This document shows, piece after piece, positions 52,274-59,756 of a stretch of 59,756 bases of DNA. The notes under the pieces were generated by a model, which worked only from the letters and a program-made list of their open reading frames with translations, searched no databases and was not told the origin of the DNA. Each line of letters opens with the position of its first letter. Within the stretch, counting starts at the first letter, position 1. The stretch comes from an uncultured Verrucomicrobiota bacterium (GTDB lineage: Bacteria > Verrucomicrobiota > Verrucomicrobiia > Verrucomicrobiales > DEV007), in contig CABXDI010000004.1 in assembly GCA_902510815.1 (NCBI GenBank), positions 1-59,756 of the forward strand. The letters are read 5' to 3'. A program made the translations under genes and the position numbers.

Positions 52274-52795
52274 TCATAAATCATTTCCAGCATTCTTTTT
52301 ATATTTAGTTCGTGCAGATTGAAAAAAATCACGTAACAACTGAGATGTTTGCCCAGCAAGAACCTCTGACCTAATTTCTGTTTTATGATTTAATGTAGGT
52401 TGATTTAATAAGTTTATAAACCCACCTCCTGCAGCCCCATCTTTTGGTGAAGAGCACCCATATATAAGAGAACGAATTCGACAATGAATTATTCCTCCTG
52501 CACACATAGGACATGGTTCTTTTGTAACATATAAATCACATTCAGAAAGTCGCCAATCACCGATATATTCTTGGGCCGCAGTAAGCGCTAACATCTCTGC
52601 ATGAGCCGTAGCATCTTTTAATATTTCAACCTGATTATAACCACGACCAATAATAATTCCGTTTTGAACCACTATTGCCCCTACTGGAACTTCCTCAATT
52701 CTTAGAGCTTTTTTGGCTTCTTTAATTGCCTCAGCCATAAAATACTCATCGCTATTGAAGTCAATTGAAGTTTGATCTTGAGAAATATCACTCAT
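52274..52795 (-). CDS. tadA: tRNA-specific adenosine deaminase
   Basis: 173 residues. Deaminates A34 of tRNA-Arg(ACG) to inosine. The zinc site is HAEMLALTAA (His and catalytic Glu) and PCPMCAGGI (two Cys). The N-terminus has DEYFMAEAIKEAKKAL and EVPVGAIVV, both TadA-typical. The C-terminal FF..AR region (DFFQSARTKYKK) is present. tRNA specificity is inferred from full family resemblance rather than shown. Divergent from rpe across 68 bp. Confidence 0.94.
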   Translation of the reverse strand: MSDISQDQTSIDFNSDEYFMAEAIKEAKKALRIEEVPVGAIVVQNGIIIGRGYNQVEILKDATAHAEMLALTAAQEYIGDWRLSECDLYVTKEPCPMCAGGIIHCRIRSLIYGCSSPKDGAAGGGFINLLNQPTLNHKTEIRSEVLAGQTSQLLRDFFQSARTKYKKNAGNDL

Positions 52796-52863
52796 AATAA
52801 TTAAATAATATATAGTTTAAGAGCGACTTGCGTCACCACGAGGGTAGAAGATAGTAGCTAGAG

Positions 52864-53532
52864 ATGCTAAATTTCAACCAAAGGATTATTGCCCCTTCTC
52901 TACTCGCAGCTGATTGGAGCAAACTTGCTGATGAATGTCAACTAGCGATGAATTCTGGCGCAGACTGGCTACATCTAGACGTAATGGATGGACATTTTGT
53001 TAATAATATTTCGTTTGGCCCAAAATTTGTGAATCATGTCCGCCAAATAGTTCCTAATGCTTTTTTGGATACTCACCTAATGATAGAACGACCAGATAGA
53101 TACATTCATCAATTTATTGAGTCTGGATCAAATAATATCACTATACACGTCGAGCCTAATTACAAAATAGAACAAACAATTTCAGAAATAAAAAAATCAG
53201 GTGTCACCGCAGGTATTGCTATAAATCCAGAAACCCCTATCGATATGGTTCGGCCGTATCTCAATCAAATTGACATACTACTTGTAATGACTGTCAAACC
53301 TGGATTTGGAGGACAAGAATTTATGACTCAAGAAACAATGCCTAAAGTGAAAGAGGCTAGAGAAATCAGAGAGCGAAATGATTTAAGTTTTCACATTCAG
53401 GTAGATGGAGGAATATGTTCTAAAACAGCAAAAATATCAGTAGACCATGGTGCTAATGTATTGGTAGCAGGAACTAGCACTTTTAAAGCGCAAAACATGA
53501 AGTCAGCCATTGATGAAATGCGAAAAGCCTAA
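52864..53532 (+). CDS. rpe: Ribulose-phosphate 3-epimerase
   Basis: 222 residues, TIM-barrel epimerase of the pentose phosphate pathway. Motifs: IIAPSLLAADWSKL, DWLHLDVMDGHFVNNISFGP, DTHLMIERPDRYI, ITIHVEP, LVMTVKPGFGGQEF and QVDGGICSKTA, covering all catalytic Asp/His residues. Complete and ordinary. It converges with the bifunctional-nuclease-family gene at a 10-bp gap. Confidence 0.96.
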   Translation: MLNFNQRIIAPSLLAADWSKLADECQLAMNSGADWLHLDVMDGHFVNNISFGPKFVNHVRQIVPNAFLDTHLMIERPDRYIHQFIESGSNNITIHVEPNYKIEQTISEIKKSGVTAGIAINPETPIDMVRPYLNQIDILLVMTVKPGFGGQEFMTQETMPKVKEAREIRERNDLSFHIQVDGGICSKTAKISVDHGANVLVAGTSTFKAQNMKSAIDEMRKA

Positions 53533-53542
53533 TGCAAGCGAA

Positions 53543-54040
53543 TCAAACAATTAGATCATCCAATCCATTTTTTTGTATAAAATCACCAGAATTAACACGC
53601 TTAAACACCTCTGTCACATCATCAGATTTATCTAAAACAGAGTTCGCTACATATACTGGCACCTTAGACTGAACAGCTAAGGCAATACAATCACTAGATC
53701 TTGCGTCAATCTCAAGAATCTTTTTTTCTTCAAGTTCATTTTCAACCTTAATGATTAGCCTGCCATAATATACCTCATCTTTGAAATCATTTATAACTAC
53801 CCTCTGAACTTTTGCTCCAAGGGCTTCAAGAACGTGACCAAAAAGATCATGAGTTTGAGGCCGCTCCAAAGGTAAGTCCTTCATAAGCATCGTAATCGCA
53901 TTCCCAACCATTTGATCTATATAAATTACGAACACCTTATCTTCATTACCAAGAAAAACAGCGCAACCACCGTTTGTTGGCAAAGTTCCCTTAATATCAA
54001 CTTCGACTACTTCGCTATTCATTATTTCAATATTAAGCAC
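53543..54040 (-). CDS. Bifunctional nuclease (BFN/DUF151) family protein
   Basis: 165 residues. The DUF151 core is visible: VFVIYIDQMVGNAI, THDLFGHVLEALGAKVQRVVIND, VYYGRLIIKVENE and DARSSDCIALAVQSKVPVYV, the last being the family hallmark (DARpSDAIALAlr). DUF151 proteins have reported nuclease activity in plants, but the bacterial role is poorly known. It is the last gene of a pabB - gamma-carbonic anhydrase - DUF151 set on the minus strand (42 bp after the carbonic anhydrase gene). Confidence 0.9.
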   Translation of the reverse strand: MLNIEIMNSEVVEVDIKGTLPTNGGCAVFLGNEDKVFVIYIDQMVGNAITMLMKDLPLERPQTHDLFGHVLEALGAKVQRVVINDFKDEVYYGRLIIKVENELEEKKILEIDARSSDCIALAVQSKVPVYVANSVLDKSDDVTEVFKRVNSGDFIQKNGLDDLIV

Positions 54041-54082
54041 AAAGTGAATGCCCTCTACTATACTAATTCACTAAAATTAATA

Positions 54083-54601
54083 TCACAGAATTTCTTTCTT
54101 AATATATTTCCGCGATAATTGTACATAATTTTCTGCCCATTTTTTTAAGGATCTTTGTTCATCATTGCTCAACTTTCTAACCACCTTAGCTGGCGACCCT
54201 AAAACCAAAGAACCTGGTGGGACTACAGTATTCATTGTCACTAATGCACCTGCACCAATTATAGACCTAGCTCCCACTCTTGCGCCATCCATAATGATAG
54301 CCCCCATTCCTACTAAAACTTCATCATCTATTGTGCATGCGTGAAGAATCGCCTTATGTCCAACTGTAACATACTGACCTACATGTGTTCCTTGCTCACA
54401 TTCGAGGTGAATGACGCTGCCATCCTGTACATTAGATCTAGGACCAATCACAATTTCTTGTATATCTGCTCTAAGAATTGCACCATACCAAACACTAGCC
54501 TCTTCACCAATAGTGACAGCTCCAATCATGTCTGCACTCTTAGCAATAAAAGCACTAGAATGTATTATTGGTGACCTACTAAGAAAATCTTTTCTATTCA
54601 T
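54083..54601 (-). CDS. Gamma-carbonic anhydrase-family (LbH hexapeptide) protein
   Basis: 172 residues of left-handed beta-helix hexapeptide repeats (IGEEASVWYGAILRAD, IGPRSNVQDGSVIHLE and so on). The metal-binding His triplet is likely in IHLECEQGTHVG, TVGHKAILHACTI, and the family motif GMGAIIMDGARVG and GAGALVTMNTVVPPG follow. The YrdA/PaaY/CaiE group binds zinc or iron; carbonic anhydrase activity is variable. It is 25 bp after pabB. Confidence 0.9.
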   Translation of the reverse strand: MNRKDFLSRSPIIHSSAFIAKSADMIGAVTIGEEASVWYGAILRADIQEIVIGPRSNVQDGSVIHLECEQGTHVGQYVTVGHKAILHACTIDDEVLVGMGAIIMDGARVGARSIIGAGALVTMNTVVPPGSLVLGSPAKVVRKLSNDEQRSLKKWAENYVQLSRKYIKKEIL

Positions 54602-54626
54602 AAAAAATAAAATAATATCTATAATA

Positions 54627-55916
54627 CTAAAAACTCATAGCTGCTTGGAAAAAACCTGACGCTTTTTGAAGTGTCTCCTGATACTCTAATTGTGGATCAG
54701 AATCTGCAACGATACCGGCTCCAGCATGAAGAAAGAGCTTACCTGATCTAAGATAAGCGGTTCTAATCCCAATACTAAATTGACTTTCGCCATTCACTCC
54801 AAGATACCCTATAGCACCTGTATAGATATCTCTGGGTAAAGTTTCAAGTTCATCAATAATTTGAAGAGCACGACTCTTTGGAGCACCGCTGATGGAGCCT
54901 CCCGGAAAACATGAAATGAGAGCACTTAAATGATCAATAGTCGGCTTTAAGCGCCCCTCAATGGTACTAACTAAGTGGAACACCTGTGCATATTTCTCTA
55001 ACTTAAGTAACTCAGAAACACGAACTGTTCCAAATTCACAAACTTTTCCGAGATCATTTCTTTCAAGGTCTGTAATCATGATAAGCTCTGAAATTTCTTT
55101 AGGAGAAGTTATCAACTCAGCAGCCGAACGCTCATCATCGCCTGGATCATTGAACCTCGGACGAGTTCCTTTAATGGGTCTAGTTGAAATTCCTGGTCCA
55201 CTCATTGATAAAAAACACTCAGGAGAAGAAGATATAATTGTTTCTCCAGCAAACTCATGAAATACAGAATAAGGAGCAGGCGAGCACTCTCTTAGAGCCT
55301 TAAAAAAATCAAATGGATCTTTATTTTCTGGCCATTCAGCTTCGAATCTTTGAGATAAATTCACCTGATAGATATCCCCCGATGCAATATATTCTTTTGC
55401 CTTCTCAACCATCAAACAAAATGCTTCTTCTCCCATACCTCCACAAAATTTAAGACTATTTATCGTTGTAACGTTAGTTGGATGAGAACTAATAAAATTA
55501 GATAAACCGCCAATATCTATCCATTCGTTACGTTCATGTAGATACACCAAAAGTTTGGAATAATCTCCAAATTTATATTTACCATTAAATCCAATGTGCC
55601 CAAAAAGGCCGCCAATAGGAAATCCGCAATCAACGTGTTGGCGAAAATTTCCAACCTCATCATAATAATCTCTTAACTGATTATTATGGTCAACGATATG
55701 CCCACGAAAGACTTGATCTGGCATGGCTCCAATAATTGATAAGGTATCCTTGAAAGAACACTCATCGGATCGATTAACTGTATCAAAAAAAAGAAACCCA
55801 GGTAAGTGCCGCAAACTTTGAGCCACCTCAATTGGAGACAACTTAATATCCACGCTACGTGGTATTAGTATATTTTCCCTAGTTTTACGTATACTCATAA
55901 AATGAACACCAAACAC
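54627..55916 (-). CDS. pabB: Aminodeoxychorismate synthase component I
   Basis: 429 residues of the chorismate-utilising enzyme family. The active-site Lys is in RPIKGTRPR, the PIKGT form seen in PabB (TrpE has PIAGT), which favours folate (4-amino-4-deoxychorismate) synthesis over tryptophan. Other motifs: ERNDLGKVC, VFHLVSTIEG, CFPGGSISGAPKSRALQIIDE, YTGAIGYLG and HAGAGIVADSDPQLEYQET. pabA and pabC are not adjacent. The start is one of two Mets (M1 or M7). It is the first gene of its minus-strand unit. Confidence 0.9.
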   Translation of the reverse strand: MFGVHFMSIRKTRENILIPRSVDIKLSPIEVAQSLRHLPGFLFFDTVNRSDECSFKDTLSIIGAMPDQVFRGHIVDHNNQLRDYYDEVGNFRQHVDCGFPIGGLFGHIGFNGKYKFGDYSKLLVYLHERNEWIDIGGLSNFISSHPTNVTTINSLKFCGGMGEEAFCLMVEKAKEYIASGDIYQVNLSQRFEAEWPENKDPFDFFKALRECSPAPYSVFHEFAGETIISSSPECFLSMSGPGISTRPIKGTRPRFNDPGDDERSAAELITSPKEISELIMITDLERNDLGKVCEFGTVRVSELLKLEKYAQVFHLVSTIEGRLKPTIDHLSALISCFPGGSISGAPKSRALQIIDELETLPRDIYTGAIGYLGVNGESQFSIGIRTAYLRSGKLFLHAGAGIVADSDPQLEYQETLQKASGFFQAAMSF

Positions 55917-55991
55917 TCTATTTTGATGATTTTCTACTTAGTTATGCAATGATTTCGATTAATGTAATAATAGTTTATATTACTAAGTTTA

Positions 55992-57086
55992 ATGAAACCC
56001 TCAAAAATAAGAGCATTAGTATTAGATAATTTCGTTTATAAAACAACGATTCTGTTACTAGGGTTCTGGGTAATAATTCTGACAAATAAAAAAAGGCCTA
56101 TACTGAAGAATGCAGGTGACCCTCCAAAAACTATAATTATTGAACCTATCAAAAATTCAAAAGAAACTTTTAATCCTGAAAAGGAAATTAAGAAACAGGG
56201 TAATAAATCATTAAGTACAGAAGAAAAAGAAAGAGAACTTATTTCAAAGGTCCTCACAAATTCATTTAAAGATTCCAAAAAGAAAAACAGTAAAACCATC
56301 ATTGAAGAACCCATAATCCAAAATTCCACAAAAATTGTAGATGAAGAAGCAAACAAACTTTTAGAAGTAATTGAAATTGGAAGAACACTAAGGGAAAACG
56401 GAAAAACTCTTGAATCATTAAAAGCTTTTAGGGAAGCAAAAAATCTTTTTCCAAATAAATTGATTCTCATGTGGGAACTTCATCTAACCTATGAAGCAAT
56501 GTCTCTTCATGAAAAATCTAGAAACGAATTAAATAATATACTCGCCATTGGTAAAGGTGAGAGAGGCGAATACTGGGAAATGGCTGAATTAAAAGTAATG
56601 GTAGATGATGGAAGGAAAATACAAAAAATAGGACAGCGATTGTTATTTGGAAAAGTAATAGAATCGTCTCCAATCAATCAAGAGAAGGGTGAAACTATAT
56701 TAATAAAAATGGAAATAATTTCTAAATTAAAGGATTCAATTGACGTTAAAGACATCACTCTAATATTAGAATTTTATGATATTGTTAACGATTCTGAAGT
56801 TCAGCCAACATTGTCTGATCAGCCAAGTGCAACTTGGAAAACAAGCCCAGTTAATTGGGAATCAGCAAACACAGAAATTGTTGAGTGGAAATATTATTTA
56901 CCGAATGTTTCAATGGCTGAGAAAAAAATACACGAAAAAAGAAAATACTATGGTTTTGTTGCAAGATTATACTACAAAGATTTGCTTCAGGACATTTATG
57001 CCAAACCAAGAATTTTATTAGAACCAAAACAATCTTTAAATAGATCATTTATTGATAGCTCTTTATTTCCTCCTGAAAACAACTAA
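55992..57086 (+). CDS. Membrane-anchored TPR-like protein of unknown function
   Basis: 364 residues. A hydrophobic segment (about 18-31, TTILLLGFWVIIL) is followed by a Lys/Glu-rich, probably disordered stretch (to about 115) and a helical hairpin with TPR spacing (about 120-190, LLEVIEIGRTLRENGKTLESL then AFREAKNLFPNKLILMWELH). The last part (about 210-345) is beta-rich (ETILIKMEIISKLKD, DITLILEFYD, EWKYYLPNVS) and matches no family I know. It overlaps the next gene by 35 bp, which indicates joint translation with the pseudokinase-FGE fusion. Topology suggests the bulk is periplasmic, though cytoplasmic location is possible. Confidence 0.7.
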   Translation: MKPSKIRALVLDNFVYKTTILLLGFWVIILTNKKRPILKNAGDPPKTIIIEPIKNSKETFNPEKEIKKQGNKSLSTEEKERELISKVLTNSFKDSKKKNSKTIIEEPIIQNSTKIVDEEANKLLEVIEIGRTLRENGKTLESLKAFREAKNLFPNKLILMWELHLTYEAMSLHEKSRNELNNILAIGKGERGEYWEMAELKVMVDDGRKIQKIGQRLLFGKVIESSPINQEKGETILIKMEIISKLKDSIDVKDITLILEFYDIVNDSEVQPTLSDQPSATWKTSPVNWESANTEIVEWKYYLPNVSMAEKKIHEKRKYYGFVARLYYKDLLQDIYAKPRILLEPKQSLNRSFIDSSLFPPENN

Positions 57087-58854
57087 TCTAATTATTAATG
57101 CAATTGATCACCAGACAGAAGTTATTGATGCCATTTGTGAAAAGTTTAGTAATTCAAAAAATCTCTTATTTCCAAAGATCGAATCTTCAGAAAGAAAAAA
57201 TTGGGTGCGAAAAAATATTGCTATAATTTTTGACGATCATGAAAATTCTATAGAAATGAATTCATCACCAGAGCATATTTCAGATGACTTAGAGGATGAA
57301 AATGTTCCACTCGCCAATATTCTGACAGCGCAGGGAAAAAAAATTGGTGATTACGAATTAACCCGATTTTTAAAATCAGAAAACGAGACTGAAATTCATG
57401 TAGCATTACAAATTTCAATTAATAGAAAAGTATCGTTAACTCTTTTAAAGCGCCACTTAACTCAATCCACAACATCTATAGAAAATTTTCGTGAAACGGT
57501 ACGTGCAAAAGCAAAAGTCTCTCATCCAAATATTGCTGCAGTTTATGAAGGCCATGAAGATGATGGGTATTTATTCTACACAAGCGAACTCATGAATGGG
57601 CAGAGTCTAGAAAACGCAATAGATTACGGTATAAAGTTCAACCAAGGACAAATTATTAGCCTTCTGAAAGTTATAGCAGACACACAAATATACCTAAAAA
57701 GCAATCAAATACCTCATACTCCACTTCAGGCATCAGATATTTATATCAATTCAGATGGAACAACTCGAATTGCTAACACTGCGACTAAAAATCACAGAAA
57801 CATTCAATACGATAAGTTAAACATCAAATACCTAATTAAATCTACTAAACATCTAGTCGAAAAAAATATAGATCCTAAGATTTCATCTTTTTTAAATAGC
57901 CTTTTAAACAGCACCGATACATTAACATGGGAAAGGTTTGCAGAAAAAATATCAAGTTACGAAAATCAGATCTCAAACACTATTGAAAATAGTTCTGTAG
58001 AACCAGAAAAGAAAACCGTCCATTTTTTTCTGGCTTTAGGTTCCTTTGTTCTAATTATCACCACTTTAGGAATATTATTAAATGTTGATCGGGATAAATC
58101 AGAAATATTTACAAATACAAATCAAGATCTAATGATTAGAATTGATGGTGGAGAATTCATTTATCAAAATGGAGAAATTAAAATACTTCCTACTTTTTGG
58201 ATTGATAAATATGAAACCACTATCTCTGAGTACAAAACCTTTCTAGATGCTATTAAACTTGATGACATTGGTAAATATAAGCATCCTGAACAACCTGTAG
58301 AAAAAATTAGTCATAAACCAAAATATTGGGACCAATATTTCAAAGCCGCAAAACTTGGCGGTACATTCTCTGGTCATCATATTTCACTAAATTCACCAGT
58401 AATTTATGTAGATTGGTGGGACGCATACGCATATGCAAGGTGGAAAGGCCGAAGACTCCCTACTGAAGAAGAATGGGAAAAATCAGGGAGAGGCAAAACT
58501 GGTAACCTTTATACGTGGGGAAATGATTCTCCTAAAGATTCTAAAAAATCTATAAACAATAATTTTACAAAATGGATAGATGTTCATTTAATTCATCGTG
58601 ATCTTACAAAAGACGGAATCGCTGGACTCATGAGCAATGTATCTGAGTGGACTATAACCTTGGAAGAAGACCCAGAAATTATTGGTAATTCAGTTCCTGT
58701 AATTCGTGGCGGAAATTTTAAATCAAGCAAACAGGATCCGAACCAATTGTTAGACCGAAAAGCCGTTGAAAATAGGAGTTTTAAATCAGAGTTAATTGGT
58801 TTTAGAACGTTAACTGATATCAAGCCTCGATTTAAATTTGATATTTCTAAATAA
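57052..58854 (+). CDS. Pseudokinase fused by a TM helix to a cysteine-less FGE/SUMF1-like domain
   Basis: 600 residues from TTG 57052; the true start may be an internal non-ATG codon, since no ATG comes before residue 68. An unassigned acidic N-terminus (1-95) precedes a Ser/Thr kinase fold (about 98-310) with its landmarks altered: the Gly loop is FLKSENETE, the beta3 Lys position is Thr130 (VSLTLL instead of VALKVL), the HRD motif is HTP (222-224) and the DFG is NTA (242-244). A TM segment (323-345) leads to a formylglycine-generating-enzyme-like domain (about 360-600) with DGGEFIYQNG, RRLPTEEEWEKSGRG, SNVSEW, RGGNF (552-556) and GFRTL. The conserved catalytic Cys pair after RGG is missing; no Cys occurs in the domain. 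Likely a structural or sensing protein rather than an enzyme. Confidence 0.8.
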   Translation: MIALYFLLKTTNLIINAIDHQTEVIDAICEKFSNSKNLLFPKIESSERKNWVRKNIAIIFDDHENSIEMNSSPEHISDDLEDENVPLANILTAQGKKIGDYELTRFLKSENETEIHVALQISINRKVSLTLLKRHLTQSTTSIENFRETVRAKAKVSHPNIAAVYEGHEDDGYLFYTSELMNGQSLENAIDYGIKFNQGQIISLLKVIADTQIYLKSNQIPHTPLQASDIYINSDGTTRIANTATKNHRNIQYDKLNIKYLIKSTKHLVEKNIDPKISSFLNSLLNSTDTLTWERFAEKISSYENQISNTIENSSVEPEKKTVHFFLALGSFVLIITTLGILLNVDRDKSEIFTNTNQDLMIRIDGGEFIYQNGEIKILPTFWIDKYETTISEYKTFLDAIKLDDIGKYKHPEQPVEKISHKPKYWDQYFKAAKLGGTFSGHHISLNSPVIYVDWWDAYAYARWKGRRLPTEEEWEKSGRGKTGNLYTWGNDSPKDSKKSINNNFTKWIDVHLIHRDLTKDGIAGLMSNVSEWTITLEEDPEIIGNSVPVIRGGNFKSSKQDPNQLLDRKAVENRSFKSELIGFRTLTDIKPRFKFDISK

Positions 58855-58885
58855 AAAGCCGGCACCCAAAATGGATACCGGCTTT
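58855..58885 (+). terminator. Hairpin terminator after the pseudokinase-FGE gene
   Basis: AAAGCCGG (58855-58862) pairs with CCGGCTTT (58878-58885) around a 15-nt loop with a minor CC/GG inner pair. It begins at the base after the stop codon. The short T-run (TTTATAAATT) is moderate, but the stem is G/C-rich and it may also serve the converging pilin gene. Confidence 0.7.
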
Positions 58886-58912
58886 ATAAATTATTTAGAT
58901 TAAACTAAAAGC

Positions 58913-59563
58913 TTAGTTACCTCTCTGAGGATTAACCATTTGAACTTTACCTTGGTAGTCGAACAAATCAATATTTCTTCCACCCATATCTTTCATAGCT
59001 TTACCGCTTAAATCTAATTTAACAATTTCTGCATCACCAGTTCCATAGATAATCACGGCTGTTTTACCCTCCCAAATTCCACCTAATTCAGATTTTTCTT
59101 GAGCATACTGTCCAACCGTAGAAGAAAAACCAGAAGCTAACATCGGATAACGTGGTTCAAATCTAGAACTTTTATTGACCGCATAGTGATTTGCACCTGG
59201 CTCAAGAGCAATACCCTGAGGTGTACTTCTCTCGTGAAAATTATCACCACCAGTTTTTGTTTGTCCATTCCCATGCCATGCACAACCCGCCACATAAAAT
59301 GGTTTTTCAGAATCCATTTCAACAGCAACCTCAGCTAGGATATCATTTGCATTATCTCCAGTTGGAAGGAAGCCATCTTCTCCGTAGAGAGCATAAACGC
59401 CTTTATAAATACCTGAAACTTGCTGCATCGATTTATTAACTTTTGCCTTTTGCTGAATTGAAGAAAAGACTGGAACTGACACACTTGCCAAAATTGCAAT
59501 AATTGTTATTACCACGAGCAATTCGATTAGAGTGAAACCTTTTTGATTGAATTGGGTTTTCAT
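58913..59563 (-). CDS. Type II secretion/type IV pilin-like protein (prepilin-type cleavage site)
   Basis: 216 residues. The N-terminus MKTQFNQKGFTLIELLVV contains a textbook class III leader (cleavage after Gly9 of KG|FTLIE) with Glu5 of the mature chain, followed by the pilin helix. The remaining about 180 residues (GCAWHGNGQTKTGGDNF, PQGIALEPGANHYAV, KTAVIIYGTGDAEIV) are the soluble head of DUF1559/H-X9-DG-like pseudopilins that are multiplied in PVC genomes. The head shows no pilin disulfide pattern. No secretion-machinery gene is near; it is convergent to the pseudokinase-FGE gene and is transcribed from beyond the window edge or its own promoter at 59564-59610. Confidence 0.88.
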   Translation of the reverse strand: MKTQFNQKGFTLIELLVVITIIAILASVSVPVFSSIQQKAKVNKSMQQVSGIYKGVYALYGEDGFLPTGDNANDILAEVAVEMDSEKPFYVAGCAWHGNGQTKTGGDNFHERSTPQGIALEPGANHYAVNKSSRFEPRYPMLASGFSSTVGQYAQEKSELGGIWEGKTAVIIYGTGDAEIVKLDLSGKAMKDMGGRNIDLFDYQGKVQMVNPQRGN

Positions 59564-59675
59564 ATTTTAATTTCTTGGGGTTAATTAATGGTCAAATCCC
59601 CCCTGAACTTATCTAGTTAATAATATAAAATAGGAGGGCTTTCTTTTTATTATTCTACCAGCTAGATCAAACCAT

Positions 59676-59756
59676 TCAAGGTCTTTTGGCATAACCTTCG
59701 ATTTGCCAAACCCAACTATTAATAAATTCGCTTTTAAGGCTCTCTTGACTTAAACA
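59676..59756 (-). CDS. Possible C-terminus of a gene entering from the right edge
   Basis: One minus-strand frame is open from the window edge to a TGA at 59676-59678 (26 codons, ending NSWVWQIEGYAKRP). The other two frames on this strand stop at once. A short ATG-started frame (59609-59692, MPKDLEWFDLAG) overlaps it. Either may be the end of a real gene or noise; too little sequence is visible. Confidence 0.2.
   Translation of the reverse strand, partial: CLSQESLKSEFINSWVWQIEGYAKRP

Noticed and set aside
55964-55983. GTAATA-N8-TATTAC inverted repeat in the pabB/TPR-protein gap
   Set aside because: Arms are only 6 bp and A/T-rich with a long spacer; such pairs are expected by chance in this composition.
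59609-59692. 27-codon ATG frame MPKDLEWFDLAG at the right edge
   Set aside because: Too short to support as a gene; it overlaps another short open stretch and may be noise or a fragment.
1-59756. CRISPR array, rRNA, tRNA or insertion sequences
   Set aside because: No regularly spaced repeats, rRNA stretches, recognisable cloverleaf genes or transposase frames were seen in the gaps, which are all under 300 bp; a tRNA scan was not possible here.

Overview
This AT-rich, gene-dense window looks like chromosome from a Gram-negative, aquatic member of the PVC group, most likely Verrucomicrobiota. The evidence is the mixture of families: formylglycine-type sulfatases, a DUF1080 (3-keto-disaccharide hydrolase) protein, PQQ-like beta-propeller proteins, a giant secreted protein with lamin-tail and CotH domains ending in the DxDxDGxxNLLEY-type C-terminal segment common in this phylum, a kinase/SUMF1-type fusion, and GFTLIE-type pseudopilins. 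MsbA-like and MurJ proteins indicate a peptidoglycan cell with an outer membrane. The phylum call is family-level inference; no rRNA or tRNA gene was found. Most start codons have no recognisable Shine-Dalgarno sequence, and TTG/GTG starts are frequent.

Layout. 1-2.7 kb (minus): a truncated YjbQ gene, a secreted beta-propeller protein, a probable cytochrome c gene remnant, a GspG-like protein and a secreted protein of unknown function. 2.8-6.2 kb: recD2, an SDR oxidoreductase and an SRPBCC protein. 6.2-17.3 kb (minus): a 3428-residue secreted multidomain CotH/lamin-tail/cadherin-like protein followed closely by a small secreted carbohydrate-binding-like protein. 17.4-24.6 kb: queG and aroK (minus), then sua5, murJ, panC and nadB (plus). 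24.7-28.5 kb: an MsbA-type ABC exporter (minus), an EF-hand esterase and an RlmB-like methyltransferase. 28.8-30.9 kb: three envelope genes (two paralogous membrane-anchored coiled-coil proteins plus a small lipoprotein) closed by a strong bidirectional terminator. 30.9-35.9 kb (minus): miaB, a membrane protein, adk, fmt, pyrH and frr. 36-42.6 kb: an esterase, xerD, cutA (minus), an NtrB/NtrC-type two-component pair and a GT-C-like membrane glycosyltransferase. 42.7-49.2 kb: xseB and dxs, a divergent DUF1080/sulfatase pair, then on the minus strand an orphan small gene, a BaiN/YhiN-like flavoprotein and an FKBP. 49.2-55.9 kb: ABC-F, a second sulfatase, tadA, rpe (plus), a bifunctional-nuclease-family protein, gamma-carbonic anhydrase and pabB. 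56-59.6 kb: a TM/TPR-like protein overlapping a pseudokinase-pseudoFGE fusion, a terminator and a canonical pseudopilin.

Most of the window is ordinary housekeeping. Three places look least described: (1) the membrane fusion at 57.1-58.9 kb, in which kinase catalytic residues and both FGE cysteines are all lost, overlapped by a TM/TPR-like partner gene; (2) the three-gene envelope operon at 28.8-30.8 kb; (3) the 10.3-kb CotH gene with its small carbohydrate-binding neighbour. Smaller oddities are a roughly 100-residue periplasmic insertion in MurJ, a relic of a cytochrome c C-terminus, and a stem-loop just ahead of panC.
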